A stretch of 64,000 nt of DNA from Aquabacter sp040755535 (GCA_040755535.1 JBFMAV010000017.1:1-64000), one strand, 5' to 3'; shown: positions 10,074 to 19,079, counted from the stretch's first letter. Program-made: numbers and translations. The notes: a model not told the origin generated them from the letters alone.

Positions 10074-12323
10074 TCAGGAATGACCCGACTGGTGGCGCCG
10101 GCGTGCGGCCCGCGCGCGCAACAGCAGCAGGATGAACAGCACAATCGCGACGACCACGGCGATCGGACCCCATGTACCGCGCGCCTGCCAGGCCATGAAC
10201 ACGTAATCCATCGGTCGATCCGCGACTGCGGCGATGGCGCTGCGGCTGCTGATCTGGGCGACGGTGCCGGTCGCGGCGATGACGGCCACGTCGCCTGTGC
10301 CGAGCTGGAAGGCGGTGGCGGTGCCCGGGCCGGACCCGAGTGTATGGTATTGGAGGCCGACCTTCGCCCCGGCGGCCACGGATTGAATGACGGCGAGATC
10401 ATCGAGGCCGGTCATGTCGAGCAGGGTTTCCCCGTCATGGCCCGTCAGGATCAAACGATCTCCTTCCACCCGCACCTTCTGCAGGGCGCCGTCCACGGGC
10501 ACATCGAAGGCGAGGAAATTGGCGTCGGGCGTGACCGCCCCGCTCGGCTGGGCGACCACCAGGCGCGCGCGCTCGGGTGAAACGCCGGTCGCACCCACCA
10601 GGGAGACGAGGCGCGGCAGGCTGTCCGACGGACGCTGCGTATACGCCGCCGGCACGATGAGATCCACCGGTCCCGCCAGGCGCGCGATGACGCCCACAAA
10701 GTCCGTGGATTTGGCCTCCGTGTCGGCCACCAGCCGGCTTGAGGGCAGAACGGCGACCGGGAACGCCTGCGGCGTCTCCCGGCAGCGATCTCCCATGGGC
10801 TGGCGCTGGAACGAAACCTTGAGAACGTTGACCGGCGCGATGGCATAGAGGGGAACAGGGACGGACAGCGTTTCAGGCCCACCGCTGGCATCGAGCGTCC
10901 GCGCCCCCAGCAGATAATCGTTCATGAACACGGAAACGACCGGGGGAGAGGAGCCGGCGCCGGGCGCGGCCGACAGATCGAGATCAAGGCGCGATGGGAG
11001 GCCGCCGCCCGATACGGCCTTCCCGAGGTCGAACGTGGCGGACCATTCGCCCCGCACCAGCACGTCGAAGCTGCCGGGAACGCCGCCAAGGCGCGACAAA
11101 GGAATGGAGCGCAGGCTGTCCATTTCACCGATCCGCGCGGCCTCCACCTTGACGGAGGCCACCTGGAGCGTCCGGCGCCACGCCTCGGAGAGGGCACCGG
11201 CCGCTGGCGCGCCCGCCCCGGCGTCCACGACGATCACCGATCGCCCGCCAAGCATGGCGATGCGCAGGTTGCGGCCCTGGAGGTCGCTCTCCGCGGTGAA
11301 GCTGGAAGCGCGCCACGCTTCGAATGCGGACAGAGCTTCGGCGCCGCCGCCCGCGATCTGGGCGCGCAGGGCATTGGCGGCAGAGGAGAGCGCCGTGCGC
11401 AGAGCGGGATCGCTGACAACCATGTCCGCGCCAATGGGACCTTGCCCTGCGAACATCAGCAGCGCGCCGATTTCCGCGTCATTGGCGATCACGTGACGAC
11501 CGCCGGACGCCAGCGCCGCGAAAGCCGGCAGGCTCCTGAGAGCGGCGGGAATCCGCAACCCCGCAAGGTCCACCTCGCTGCCGACCTGCGGCAGGCCGAC
11601 GAATGCGACGCGCTTGCCGGCGCGCTCCAGCACCGTGCCGAGGCGCCAGGCCGTATCATAGCTCTGGGACGACAGGGCGCCGGGAGCGACCAGGACCCGG
11701 CTGAGAGGGGGCAGGGCGGTCCATGCCGTAGCCAGGTCCTGCACCGCATTGCGATCATAGCTGTAGGTCAGCCGCGTGGTGGGCAGGACTTTGAGCACAT
11801 TGCCGATGGAGCGGTCGTCAGAGCACAATTGATTGGCGACCATCGAGGCCCAGGCGATGCCGAGCTGAACGAAGCCGGACGCGCGGGGCGCATCCGAAAT
11901 TCGAAAATTCGCAGATGCCTGGCCCTCGGCGTCGGTCGGCGAGGCGGCGCTCATCGGCGTGCCGTCCACGGAGATGACGAAAGACGTGCGTCCGCCGTCA
12001 CCCCGCAGATAGCGCGCCTGGAGGGCGATCACGGCGTCCTTGATCGGAATGCCGGCGGGAACCGGCAGGAACAAAGTGCGCCGGGCATCGGTGCCCGACA
12101 GGCTAATGGGCTGGTCGATGCCCAGGTCGGATAGGGACACGGTGACGGAAACCGTACCATCGGACAACGCCCTCAGGGTGCCGGCGATGGACTGGGCCGC
12201 CGGCTGCGCGACCACTGCGGATGGGGCCGTTCCCTGCGCGCGCGCGGGACAGCCGAAGGTGCACGCGAGCCCCAGCACCGCGAGCGAAGCGAGGGTCCCG
12301 GTGAAGGTGGCGAACTTGGTCAT
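10074..12323 (-). CDS. BcsB-like periplasmic polysaccharide-synthase partner, C-terminally membrane-anchored
   Basis: 749 aa. A signal peptide ends in CPARAQ (about residue 29). A long beta-rich periplasmic region resembles the cellulose synthase subunit BcsB (jelly-roll/ferredoxin-like repeats; segments RTLFLPVPAGIPIKDAVIAL and VSVFMNDYLLGARTL are BcsB-like). A single C-terminal membrane helix (GPIAVVVAIVLFILLLL) is followed by an Arg-rich cytosolic tail, as in BcsB. BcsB sits at the periplasmic exit of the synthase and helps guide the glucan. Here the neighbouring synthase is NfrB-like rather than BcsA, so the protein probably serves as its periplasmic partner (inference). The ATG at 12323 begins the hydrophobic leader; a GTG at 12335 is possible. 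Confidence 0.75.
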   Translation of the reverse strand: MTKFATFTGTLASLAVLGLACTFGCPARAQGTAPSAVVAQPAAQSIAGTLRALSDGTVSVTVSLSDLGIDQPISLSGTDARRTLFLPVPAGIPIKDAVIALQARYLRGDGGRTSFVISVDGTPMSAASPTDAEGQASANFRISDAPRASGFVQLGIAWASMVANQLCSDDRSIGNVLKVLPTTRLTYSYDRNAVQDLATAWTALPPLSRVLVAPGALSSQSYDTAWRLGTVLERAGKRVAFVGLPQVGSEVDLAGLRIPAALRSLPAFAALASGGRHVIANDAEIGALLMFAGQGPIGADMVVSDPALRTALSSAANALRAQIAGGGAEALSAFEAWRASSFTAESDLQGRNLRIAMLGGRSVIVVDAGAGAPAAGALSEAWRRTLQVASVKVEAARIGEMDSLRSIPLSRLGGVPGSFDVLVRGEWSATFDLGKAVSGGGLPSRLDLDLSAAPGAGSSPPVVSVFMNDYLLGARTLDASGGPETLSVPVPLYAIAPVNVLKVSFQRQPMGDRCRETPQAFPVAVLPSSRLVADTEAKSTDFVGVIARLAGPVDLIVPAAYTQRPSDSLPRLVSLVGATGVSPERARLVVAQPSGAVTPDANFLAFDVPVDGALQKVRVEGDRLILTGHDGETLLDMTGLDDLAVIQSVAAGAKVGLQYHTLGSGPGTATAFQLGTGDVAVIAATGTVAQISSRSAIAAVADRPMDYVFMAWQARGTWGPIAVVVAIVLFILLLLRARAARRRHQSGHS

Positions 12324-12399
12324 CCGTGGATTCACTTCCTGTCTCACACGCCCACGCACGCAGCCTTGCGACCGCAGGGGCACCAAACCTCACCGGAAT

Positions 12400-12426
12400 G
12401 GTTCAGCACTGGGCAAGTGCTGAACC
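12400..12426 (-). terminator. Hairpin between wecB and the BcsB-like gene
   Basis: Perfect 10-bp arms GGTTCAGCAC / GTGCTGAACC around a 7-nt loop, 18-44 bp past the wecB stop. No strong T-run follows, so it may be a processing or attenuation hairpin rather than a full terminator. Confidence 0.55.
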
Positions 12427-12443
12427 CTGTCCGCGTCCGACTG

Positions 12444-13599
12444 TCAAGGATACAAGGGAGCGGCGAGCGGTTCGAATGGGTGAATTTCGCGCCCCGCGAG
12501 CGCTGCGACGATGCGCGCGCAAGCCTGTCCGTCGCCGTAGGGATTCGACCGTCTGGCGAAGCGCTGGTGACGGAGGGGATCGTCCAGCAAGGCGAACACC
12601 GCATTCACGATGCGCTCCGCATGCGTGCCCACCAATTCGACCGTCCCGGCCGCGACGGCCTCGGGGCGCTCGGTGACATCACGCATCACCAGGACCGGCT
12701 TGGCGAGGGAAGGCGCCTCCTCCTGGACCCCGCCGGAATCGGTGAGAACCAAGTGGCAGCGCCGCATGAGATAGACGAAGGGCAGATAATCCAGAGGCGC
12801 GATGAGATGCACGTTGGGCTTGCCACCCAGCAACTGATGCACGGGCTCGCGCACATTGGGATTGAGGTGGACCGGATAGACGATTTCGACATCCGGCCGC
12901 TCCGCGACGCGGGCCAATGCCTCGCAGATGGAGATGAAGCCTGCGCCGAAATTCTCGCGCCTGTGGCCCGTCACCAGGATCAGGCGCCGCGCCGGGTCCA
13001 AGAATCGGAACCTGTCTTCCAGCGCACCGCCGAGGGACGGATCGGTATCGATCCGTCGAAGTGCCAGGAACAGTGCATCGATGACCGTGTTGCCGGTGAC
13101 CAGAATGCGTCCGGCAAGGCGCTCGCAACGCAGATTTTCAGCCGCAACCGGGGTCGGGGCGAACAGCAGGCTGCACAGCGCGGTCCGCCACCTGCCGGTT
13201 CATCTCCTCGGGCCAAGGCTGTGCGAGGTCATAGGTGCGAAGGCCCGCCTCCACATGGCCCACAGGAATGCGGCGGTGAAAGGCGCACAAAGCGGCAGCA
13301 AGAGCCGTTGACGTGTCGCCATGCACTAGAACGCGATCCGGCCGTGCCGCTTCCAGAACCGGATCGAGCGCACTGATCACCCGGCTCACCAGCCCGTTGA
13401 GGGTCTGGTCGGGCATCATCACATCAAGGTCGTAATCGGGGACGATGTGAAACAGGGAGAGCACTTGGTCCAGCATGGCCCTATGCTGGCCGGTCACGCA
13501 GACGATCGAGGTCAGGCCCGCCTCCTCGTCGATGGCCTTCACCAGGGGCGCCATCTTGATCGCTTCGGGTCGGGTGCCGAACACAGACAGAACGCGCAT
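12444..13599 (-). pseudogene. wecB: UDP-N-acetylglucosamine 2-epimerase (WecB), interrupted by a one-base frameshift
   Basis: WecB converts UDP-GlcNAc to UDP-ManNAc. The N-terminal half starts at ATG 13599 (MRVLSVFGTRPEAIKMAPLV; ribosome site GGAGAA) and keeps the family motifs up to GHVEAGLRTYDLAQPWPEEM and NRQVADR. Just after VADR, near 13179, one extra base (CGC-G-CTG) throws the frame into VQPAVRPDPGCG-stop at 13138. Removing one base restores LCSLLFAPTPVAAENL, ILVTGNTVIDAL, TGHRRENF and LTDSGGVQEEAPS to the stop at 12444, giving a normal 384 aa. Either the gene is broken in this strain or the base is a sequencing error; all other motifs are intact, which favours a recent event or an error. 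It sits in the nfr-type locus, where UDP-ManNAc is the expected precursor. Confidence 0.85.
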
Positions 13600-13674
13600 G
13601 GACTTTCTCCCTCCACCTTCCGTCGCCTGTCCGGTCGAGGGACCCTTGCGCCCACAATGGTCCCCCGCACCTGC

Positions 13675-14712
13675 ATGACGATGCCCTCTCGCCCGGTTCC
13701 TGACACCACCGCACGCTTGCCGCAAGGTCACCAAGCGACGCGCCTGGGGCGGCGCGCCGCCCTTGGTGGGCTGGCCGCCGGGCTTCTGGCGATGCTGGCC
13801 GGCTCCTCCCGCGATCCCTGGCGGCTCGCACGCCCCCTGGACGGATCGTTTGTGCAGCCGTGGCGGGATGACCTTGCCCTGTCCGGTACGCAATGGGCCG
13901 AGCGGGTTGCGGATGCGCGCCAGCTGGGTTGCCGCCATCTGGTGCTGCAATGGACGCGGCACGGCACCGACTATGCCCTCGATGCGGATCTGATCATTCG
14001 GCTGATGGATTTCGTGCTTGCGGCCGGATGCCGCCTGGAGGTCGGGCTGCCCTATGAGGCGGACTATTGGCATGTCCTCGAAGAACGGGCATCGCGCGGC
14101 CGGCTCGCGCTTCTGGAGGCGGCGGCGCACGCATGCGAGGCTTTCATGGCGGCCGCGCCGTTTGCTGGCCATCCGGCCTTCGCGGGCTGGTACATTCCCT
14201 ATGAGATCGATCAGGCCAGCTGGGTGCGCACGCAAGATGTCGCGGCACTCGCGTTCTTCCTTCAGCGTTTGAAGGCGGCGAGCGGGTCGCAGCCCCTGTC
14301 GATCTCCTGCTTTCACAGCCGCAATGATCCCAGCCGGTCCCTGCTTGACCTCTGGCAGGCCCTGCCGGCCATGCTCGATCTGCGCCTTCTGGTTCAGGAT
14401 GGAGTCGGGGTGTTCGGTCTCGACAATTACCGGCTGCTGGCGCCGGTCTTCGCCCATCTTCGGGCGCGCGGGCGGCCCTTCGACGTGGTGGTGGAAGTGT
14501 TCGACCAGAAGGCGAACGACCCGCTCGAACCCGGGGCCTTTGTCGCGGACGCGGCGCGCTTCACGCGCATCGCCGCGCAACTGGAGTTGGCGGCCGCGAG
14601 CGGGGCCGACCGCCTGATCGCCTTCGCGCTCCACCCTTATATGACAGGTCCCGCGCCTGGCGCGGCGCATCTGCGGGCCGCGTATGAGCGGGCGATGATC
14701 CTGTCTCAATAG
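13675..14712 (+). CDS. Exported DUF4434/YbcH-like protein (TIM-barrel glycosidase-like)
   Basis: About 345 aa. A twin-arginine-like leader (RLGRRAALGGLAAGLLAML, about residues 23-41) is followed by a domain starting LDGSFVQPWRDDLALSGTQW and CRHLVLQWTRHG, the typical beginning of DUF4434, a TIM-barrel family related to glycoside hydrolases. Acidic residues in WYIPYEID and VVVEVFDQKAND could be catalytic. As I recall, E. coli ybcH beside nfrAB has the same domain, which would make this part of the same pathway, perhaps trimming or releasing the glycan (inference). It diverges from wecB (75 bp apart) and converges on the nfrA-like gene, overlapping it by 7 bp. ATGs at 13657, 13675 and 13681 are possible starts; none has a strong ribosome site. 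Confidence 0.7.
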   Translation: MTMPSRPVPDTTARLPQGHQATRLGRRAALGGLAAGLLAMLAGSSRDPWRLARPLDGSFVQPWRDDLALSGTQWAERVADARQLGCRHLVLQWTRHGTDYALDADLIIRLMDFVLAAGCRLEVGLPYEADYWHVLEERASRGRLALLEAAAHACEAFMAAAPFAGHPAFAGWYIPYEIDQASWVRTQDVAALAFFLQRLKAASGSQPLSISCFHSRNDPSRSLLDLWQALPAMLDLRLLVQDGVGVFGLDNYRLLAPVFAHLRARGRPFDVVVEVFDQKANDPLEPGAFVADAARFTRIAAQLELAAASGADRLIAFALHPYMTGPAPGAAHLRAAYERAMILSQ

Positions 14713-16949
14713 GAGAGGAAGGCACTGGCGAAAATGCCCTGCGCGCGTTCATCGCCGGCGAGGCGAAAGCGGTATTGGAACGTCAGGTCCACATAGGACT
14801 GGGGCGCCTCATAGACCCCCTCCCGAAACCAGAAGCGCAGGTTCGCGCCCGGCCCCGCGCCGAGCGCGCCGGGCGTGGCGAGAACGGAATCATACGCCCC
14901 GCCAACGGCCAGGAAGGGCGTGAAGACGATGCGATCGCTGATCGCGTCAAGGCGGTAGGACCGCCCGAGCCGCGCTTCAAAATTGCCGATGGTCTCGGGA
15001 TTGACCGCGAAGTAGTCGCCTTCCCCATAGACCTGCCAATAGACCCATTCGGGCACGTCCACCCGCAGGTCCGACCCCTCGCCGGCCGAATAGGCGATGC
15101 GGAACAGCCAGTCGGTGCGGGCGAATTCGCCGATGGGGAAAAGATGGCTGATCTCGAAGACGAGATTCTGGTCGCTGAGCGGCTTCCAGCGCGCGCCGAA
15201 ACTGCCTTGCACGGTATTCCAGCCGGTGGCTCCACCGCTTTCGTCATACAGCGTTTCGAAGGCGCGGAAGAACAATTCCACCAGGGCGCCGTTGCGATAG
15301 CCGATCACCGGCGGACGCCAGTAAAGTTCCAGCCCCGCCTGGACCGCGCTGCCTACGCCGGGGGGCGGGGCGAGGGCGGTGCTCGGCATCACCCCCACCG
15401 CGCCATAGCTCAGCGAGGAATAGACGCCCCAGCTGCGCTCCATGTCCGCGACTTCCCGCTTGATGCCGAATTCGGTCTGCGGGGGAAGCGGCAAGGTTCC
15501 CGCGCGATGGGCGTCGAGGGCATCCTTGAAATAGGCGATGGCCTGGTCGTTTGCCGCCTCGCGCTTGGCCACATAGGCCGCGTCCAGCAGGGACGGCCCG
15601 CGCAGTTCGCCAAAGGCCTTGGCGGTGTCGAAATAGCGCAGGGCCTCCTGGTCCGCCCCCACCTGATTGGCGAGATACGCCACATCCAGCGGGGGAAACG
15701 AGGCGAAGGTGCCGGCGGCGAGGTCGGCCAGGAACCGCTTATGGGCCTCGTCCTTGCGCTTCAGCGCCACGAGCGCGCCGATGGCGCCCCGTTCCATTGT
15801 GGCGCGGTCGGTCGCCGAGGGCGCGGTGGCAGAGCCGAGATCGAAGGCCGCTAGCGCCTCCTCTTGTCGCTCCAAGGCCTGAAGCGCGAAAGCGCGGCGT
15901 GCGGCAACGTCATAGCTCAGCTCGCCCCGCAATGGCGCAAGGGCATCCAGCGCCCGCTGGGGGCGCTTGGAGGCGAGTTCGGCGTCTGCGAGGGACAGCC
16001 GCGCATTGCGCTTCTCGGAAGCGGGCAGGTCGCCATCCTTCAACGCCGCCGCGAAATCCTGTGCCGCCAGGGCGGGGCGCCCCAGCTTCTGATAGGCATA
16101 GGCCCGCTGCATCAGAAGCTGTGCCTTGCGCGGAACCTCTTTCAGCGCCTCGCTGGCCGCCTGGACGGCATCGGCGGTCCGTCCCGCCGCCGACAGGGCG
16201 GTAACCAGCAGCAGGCGATAGGCTTCGTCTTGGGGGGCCGCCGCCACGGCGGCGCGGGCCGCGGCCACTGCAAGGCCGAAGTTTTTCGCGGCATAGGCCT
16301 TGTAAGCCTTGTCCGCCGCCGCATAGGCCGTTTCCGAAGGCGTTTGAACCGCAGGCGGTGCCGACGGGCTCGGCTGGGGTGCATCGGTGCGTGGAGCTGG
16401 CGCTGATGAGCGCGACGGGGTCGAGGTCGGCGGCGCTGGGGCAGGTGCTGGCGCGGGCTCAGGAGCCGCGAGCGGCGCGGGACCGGCGGCCGGGGGAGGC
16501 GCCGGTTCAGGTTCCGGCTGTGCCGGAGTTGCCTGGACCGGTGGAGGGGGAGGGGGCGGCTTCAGCCGGTCCGCGATTTCGGAGGCCCGTTCGTCGAGTC
16601 TCGGGTCGGTGATGCCCAATGCCCGGGCTTGCTGGACCGCGGCCTGCGCCTCTTCAAGCCGGCCGGCGGCGATCAGCACATCGATCTGCAACAGGCGCCA
16701 GCGCACCACGTCGGGCGCCAGCGCCAGGGCGGAGCGCACCTTGTCCGCGGCCTCGGCATAATCGCCCGCCGCGAAGGCCTTGTACGCCTGGTCGGCCAAG
16801 GACCAGGCCGGCCCGCTCGCATCCGGCTGGGCGCTGGCCGATGCCGGAGCGCCGATCGCGACCGCGAGGGCGAGCACCGACGCGCCGGCCCACCGGCGCA
16901 ACCGCAGAAGGGCACGGGACGCGGAAACGGATGGATTCGCGGCGGTCAT
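14706..16949 (-). CDS. nfrA: NfrA-like outer-membrane TPR protein
   Basis: 747 aa. A signal peptide (cleavage near ASASA-Q, residue 41) precedes a first TPR block (about 45-125). A long Pro/Ala-rich linker (about 130-200, with a run of seven prolines) leads to a second TPR superhelix (about 205-480). The C-terminal ~230 residues contain aromatic beta-strands (AGLELYWRPP, NLVFEISHLFPIGEF, YVDLTFQYRFRL) ending in a terminal aromatic (SAFLSY), as in the C-terminal domain of phage N4 adsorption protein A. In E. coli, NfrA is the outer-membrane partner of NfrB and the N4 receptor; export of the glycan is the inferred role. TPR plus barrel is also the plan of the export proteins BcsC and PgaA. A CtrA-type box lies 25 bp upstream. 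Confidence 0.8.
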   Translation of the reverse strand: MTAANPSVSASRALLRLRRWAGASVLALAVAIGAPASASAQPDASGPAWSLADQAYKAFAAGDYAEAADKVRSALALAPDVVRWRLLQIDVLIAAGRLEEAQAAVQQARALGITDPRLDERASEIADRLKPPPPPPPVQATPAQPEPEPAPPPAAGPAPLAAPEPAPAPAPAPPTSTPSRSSAPAPRTDAPQPSPSAPPAVQTPSETAYAAADKAYKAYAAKNFGLAVAAARAAVAAAPQDEAYRLLLVTALSAAGRTADAVQAASEALKEVPRKAQLLMQRAYAYQKLGRPALAAQDFAAALKDGDLPASEKRNARLSLADAELASKRPQRALDALAPLRGELSYDVAARRAFALQALERQEEALAAFDLGSATAPSATDRATMERGAIGALVALKRKDEAHKRFLADLAAGTFASFPPLDVAYLANQVGADQEALRYFDTAKAFGELRGPSLLDAAYVAKREAANDQAIAYFKDALDAHRAGTLPLPPQTEFGIKREVADMERSWGVYSSLSYGAVGVMPSTALAPPPGVGSAVQAGLELYWRPPVIGYRNGALVELFFRAFETLYDESGGATGWNTVQGSFGARWKPLSDQNLVFEISHLFPIGEFARTDWLFRIAYSAGEGSDLRVDVPEWVYWQVYGEGDYFAVNPETIGNFEARLGRSYRLDAISDRIVFTPFLAVGGAYDSVLATPGALGAGPGANLRFWFREGVYEAPQSYVDLTFQYRFRLAGDERAQGIFASAFLSY

Positions 16950-16973
16950 GACGCTGACCGTGCGCGAGTGCGG

Positions 16974-16988
16974 TTAATTGGCGGTTAA
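16974..16988. promoter_or_regulatory. CtrA-type box TTAA-N7-TTAA upstream of nfrA
   Basis: TTAA TTGGCGG TTAA matches the CtrA consensus with exact N7 spacing, read on either strand. A further TTAA follows after 2 bp (16991-16994). CtrA is the cell-cycle response regulator of alphaproteobacteria, so it may time nfrA expression; binding is inferred from the motif only. Confidence 0.55.
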
Positions 16989-17086
16989 GGTTAACCCGGT
17001 TTTTCAAAAGCATCGGCAAATGCTTAGAGCCGGCGGGGGCGAGCTTGGGTCCAAGACGACGGCGCTTCGGCCACGCTCGGTTTCCG

Positions 17087-17116
17087 GGCACCTCCGGCGC
17101 GCGCGCCGCAGGTGCC
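17087..17116. terminator. Strong 30-bp hairpin downstream of SDR gene
   Basis: Two 14-bp arms (GGCACCTCCGGCGC-type, one mismatch) around a 2-nt loop, 9 bp past the SDR stop at 17125. It separates the 17-23 kb operon from the nfrA promoter region. No T-run is visible, as is usual in such GC-rich genomes. Confidence 0.65.
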
Positions 17117-17124
17117 GGCCGGGG

Positions 17125-17937
17125 TCACGCCGTTTCCGGGCGCCGCGTGGTGGCGGCAAGGCCGCCGTCCACCAGCAACTCGGTGCCGGTGACATAGGCC
17201 GCCCGGTCGGAGGCGAGGAAGAGAGCAGCTTCCGCCACGTCGAACGCTGTCCCCATGCGGCCGAGCGGACATTGCGCCGCGCGCGCGGCCTTCATGGCCT
17301 CCAGGCCCGCCCCGCCGTAAGAGCCTGCCACCGTCTTCTCGATGCGGGGCGTATCGATCAGCCCCGGGACCACAGTGTTGGCGCGGATGCCGTAGGGAGC
17401 GTTCTCCACCGCCAGCAGTCGCAGATAATGGATGAGAGCCGCCTTCGTGGCGCCATAGGCAAGGTGGGGATAGCCCACTTCCCGCAGGCCGGCGATGGAC
17501 GAGGTGGCCAGGATCACGCCGCTCCCCTGCGCGCGCATGGCGGGCAAAACTCTCGTCGCCGCCACGTGGAGCGCGGTGAGGTTGGCGTCGCTGATCCGCC
17601 GCCAGTCAGCCGCCGACGTATCGACGGAGGGGCCGGCCTTGCCGATACCGACGTTGAAATAGAGGATATCCACCCGCCCGCGATCCGTGATCACCGCGTC
17701 GAGACAGGCGGAGAGGGCGGCATCGTCCGCGACATCGACGGCGACCGCCGTTCCGGTGCCGCCATCGGCCACGATGAGGTCGACGGTTTCCTGAGCCGCC
17801 CCAAGATCCCGATCGGCGACCACCACATGGGCGCCTTGGCGCGCAAAGGCGACGCTCACCGCCTTGCCGATGCCCCAGCCGGGCCCGATGGAGCCGCCGC
17901 CGAGAACGACGGCCACACGATCCTGAAGCTCACCCAT
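17125..17937 (-). CDS. SDR family NAD(P)-dependent oxidoreductase
   Basis: 270 aa classical short-chain dehydrogenase. The nucleotide loop is GGGSIGPGWGIGKA (about 13-26), longer than the usual TGxxxGxG. ILYFNVGIGKAG replaces the usual NNAG, the catalytic Ser is in LATSSIAG, and YGATK holds the Tyr/Lys pair. The C-terminus GTELLVDGGLAA is typical. It probably oxidises a hydroxyacid or hydroxyacyl-CoA in the neighbouring acid-CoA pathway; the substrate cannot be told. ATG 17937 was preferred over 17955 because AGGA lies at proper spacing before it. Last gene of the operon running from 22908. Confidence 0.85.
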   Translation of the reverse strand: MGELQDRVAVVLGGGSIGPGWGIGKAVSVAFARQGAHVVVADRDLGAAQETVDLIVADGGTGTAVAVDVADDAALSACLDAVITDRGRVDILYFNVGIGKAGPSVDTSAADWRRISDANLTALHVAATRVLPAMRAQGSGVILATSSIAGLREVGYPHLAYGATKAALIHYLRLLAVENAPYGIRANTVVPGLIDTPRIEKTVAGSYGGAGLEAMKAARAAQCPLGRMGTAFDVAEAALFLASDRAAYVTGTELLVDGGLAATTRRPETA

Positions 17938-17993
17938 GCCTTGTCCTGACTTCATTTGCGTCTCGCGCCGCCCGAGGGGACGGCGCAGCAGGA

Positions 17994-18025
17994 GAGAGGC
18001 GCGGCGCGCATCGCCCGCGCCTCTC
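17994..18025 (-). terminator. Hairpin after the Bug-type binding protein gene
   Basis: Perfect 10-bp arms GAGAGGCGCG / CGCGCCTCTC, 9 bp past the stop of the upstream gene. It may terminate or reduce transcription before the last SDR gene. Confidence 0.55.
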
Positions 18026-18033
18026 GCGCGCCC

Positions 18034-19029
18034 TCACTCCTTGGGAAGCTTCGCCTCTTCGATGACGGTCTTCCACTTGGAGAGTTCGCCATTTACGTGC
18101 TTGGCGAGATCCTCGGGGGTGCCGCCCTCGATGATGCCGCCGCCGTCGCCGATGAACTTCACCATTTCCGGCTTCTTGAGCATGTCGTTCACCGCAGCGT
18201 TGATGCGCTGGATGATGGGTTTGGGCGTGCCGGCGGGAGCGAACAGGCCGAACCAGGCGGTGGCTTCAAACTTGGACAGGTCCGCGGACTTGGTGGATTC
18301 CGCGATGGTCGGCACATCGGGCGCGAGGGGGGATCGCTTCTGGGTGGTGACGGCGAGCGCCTTGACGCGGCCGTTGGTTACCTGGGGATAGGCCGAGGGC
18401 ATGTTATCGAACATGAGGTCGGTCTGCCCGGAGACCACCGACATCAGCGCGCCCGAGCTGCCGGGGTAGGGAATGTGGGTCATCTGAACGCCGGTCTGGG
18501 CCTTGAACATCTCGCCCGACAAATGGGTCGAGGAGCCAATGCCGGACGACGCGAAATTGAGCTTGTCCGGATTGGCCTTGGCGTAGGCGATCAGTTCATC
18601 CACCGAATTGACCGGCAGGTCCTTGCGCACCACCAGGATGTTCGGGATGGAGTCGATCCACACGATGGGCTCGAAGTCCTTCACCGGGTCGTACTTGGCC
18701 GCGAGGCTCAGGTTCGGGGCGATGCCGTGGGAGGAAACCTGGCCGAAGAACAGGGTATAGCCGTCCGGCTTGGCATTGGCCGCGACGGTGGTGCCGAGGA
18801 TGCCGCCCGCGCCGGCGCGGTTTTCCACGATGACCGGCTTCCCCAATTCGTGGGTCAGGCCCTCGGCGATCTTGCGCGCGAGAATGTCCGTCGCGCCACC
18901 GGCCGAATAAGGCACGATGATGGAGAGCGCGCGCGTCGGCCAACCGGGCTCCGGCTCAGCGGCGGCGGCGGGCCCTGCGAGGCTGGCGCCGAGAATGGCC
19001 GCCATGGCGTATTTGACGTAATGGAACAT
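18034..19029 (-). CDS. Bug/TctC-family periplasmic binding protein (tripartite tricarboxylate transporter type)
   Basis: 331 aa. Signal peptide (cleavage near GPAAAA-EP, residue 24). Family hallmarks include ALSIIVPYSAGGATDILARK, VIVENRAGAGG, GYTLFFGQVSSH and NGRVKALAVTT. Such proteins capture carboxylates, often di- or tricarboxylic, for TctAB-type carriers. No TctA or TctB gene is in the window, so it is an orphan binding protein working with a carrier elsewhere or as a sensor. Good ribosome site GGGAGGG before ATG 19029. Context suggests it binds the substrate of the ligase and citryl-CoA-lyase-like enzymes. Confidence 0.9.
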   Translation of the reverse strand: MFHYVKYAMAAILGASLAGPAAAAEPEPGWPTRALSIIVPYSAGGATDILARKIAEGLTHELGKPVIVENRAGAGGILGTTVAANAKPDGYTLFFGQVSSHGIAPNLSLAAKYDPVKDFEPIVWIDSIPNILVVRKDLPVNSVDELIAYAKANPDKLNFASSGIGSSTHLSGEMFKAQTGVQMTHIPYPGSSGALMSVVSGQTDLMFDNMPSAYPQVTNGRVKALAVTTQKRSPLAPDVPTIAESTKSADLSKFEATAWFGLFAPAGTPKPIIQRINAAVNDMLKKPEMVKFIGDGGGIIEGGTPEDLAKHVNGELSKWKTVIEEAKLPKE

Positions 19030-19079
19030 CTGTTTCCCTCCCTAGGATCGACTTGATTGAAGCTGCGTTGGGGCGCGCC

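Noticed and set aside
13138..14709. 523-codon minus-strand ORF joining sequence opposite the DUF4434 gene to the WecB N-terminus
   Set aside because: Only the last ~150 codons are real (WecB N-terminal half); the rest is an antisense shadow of the well-formed DUF4434 gene.
17994..18025. Hairpin as an insertion-sequence end
   Set aside because: No transposase, target duplication or second inverted repeat is nearby; position after a stop codon fits a terminator.
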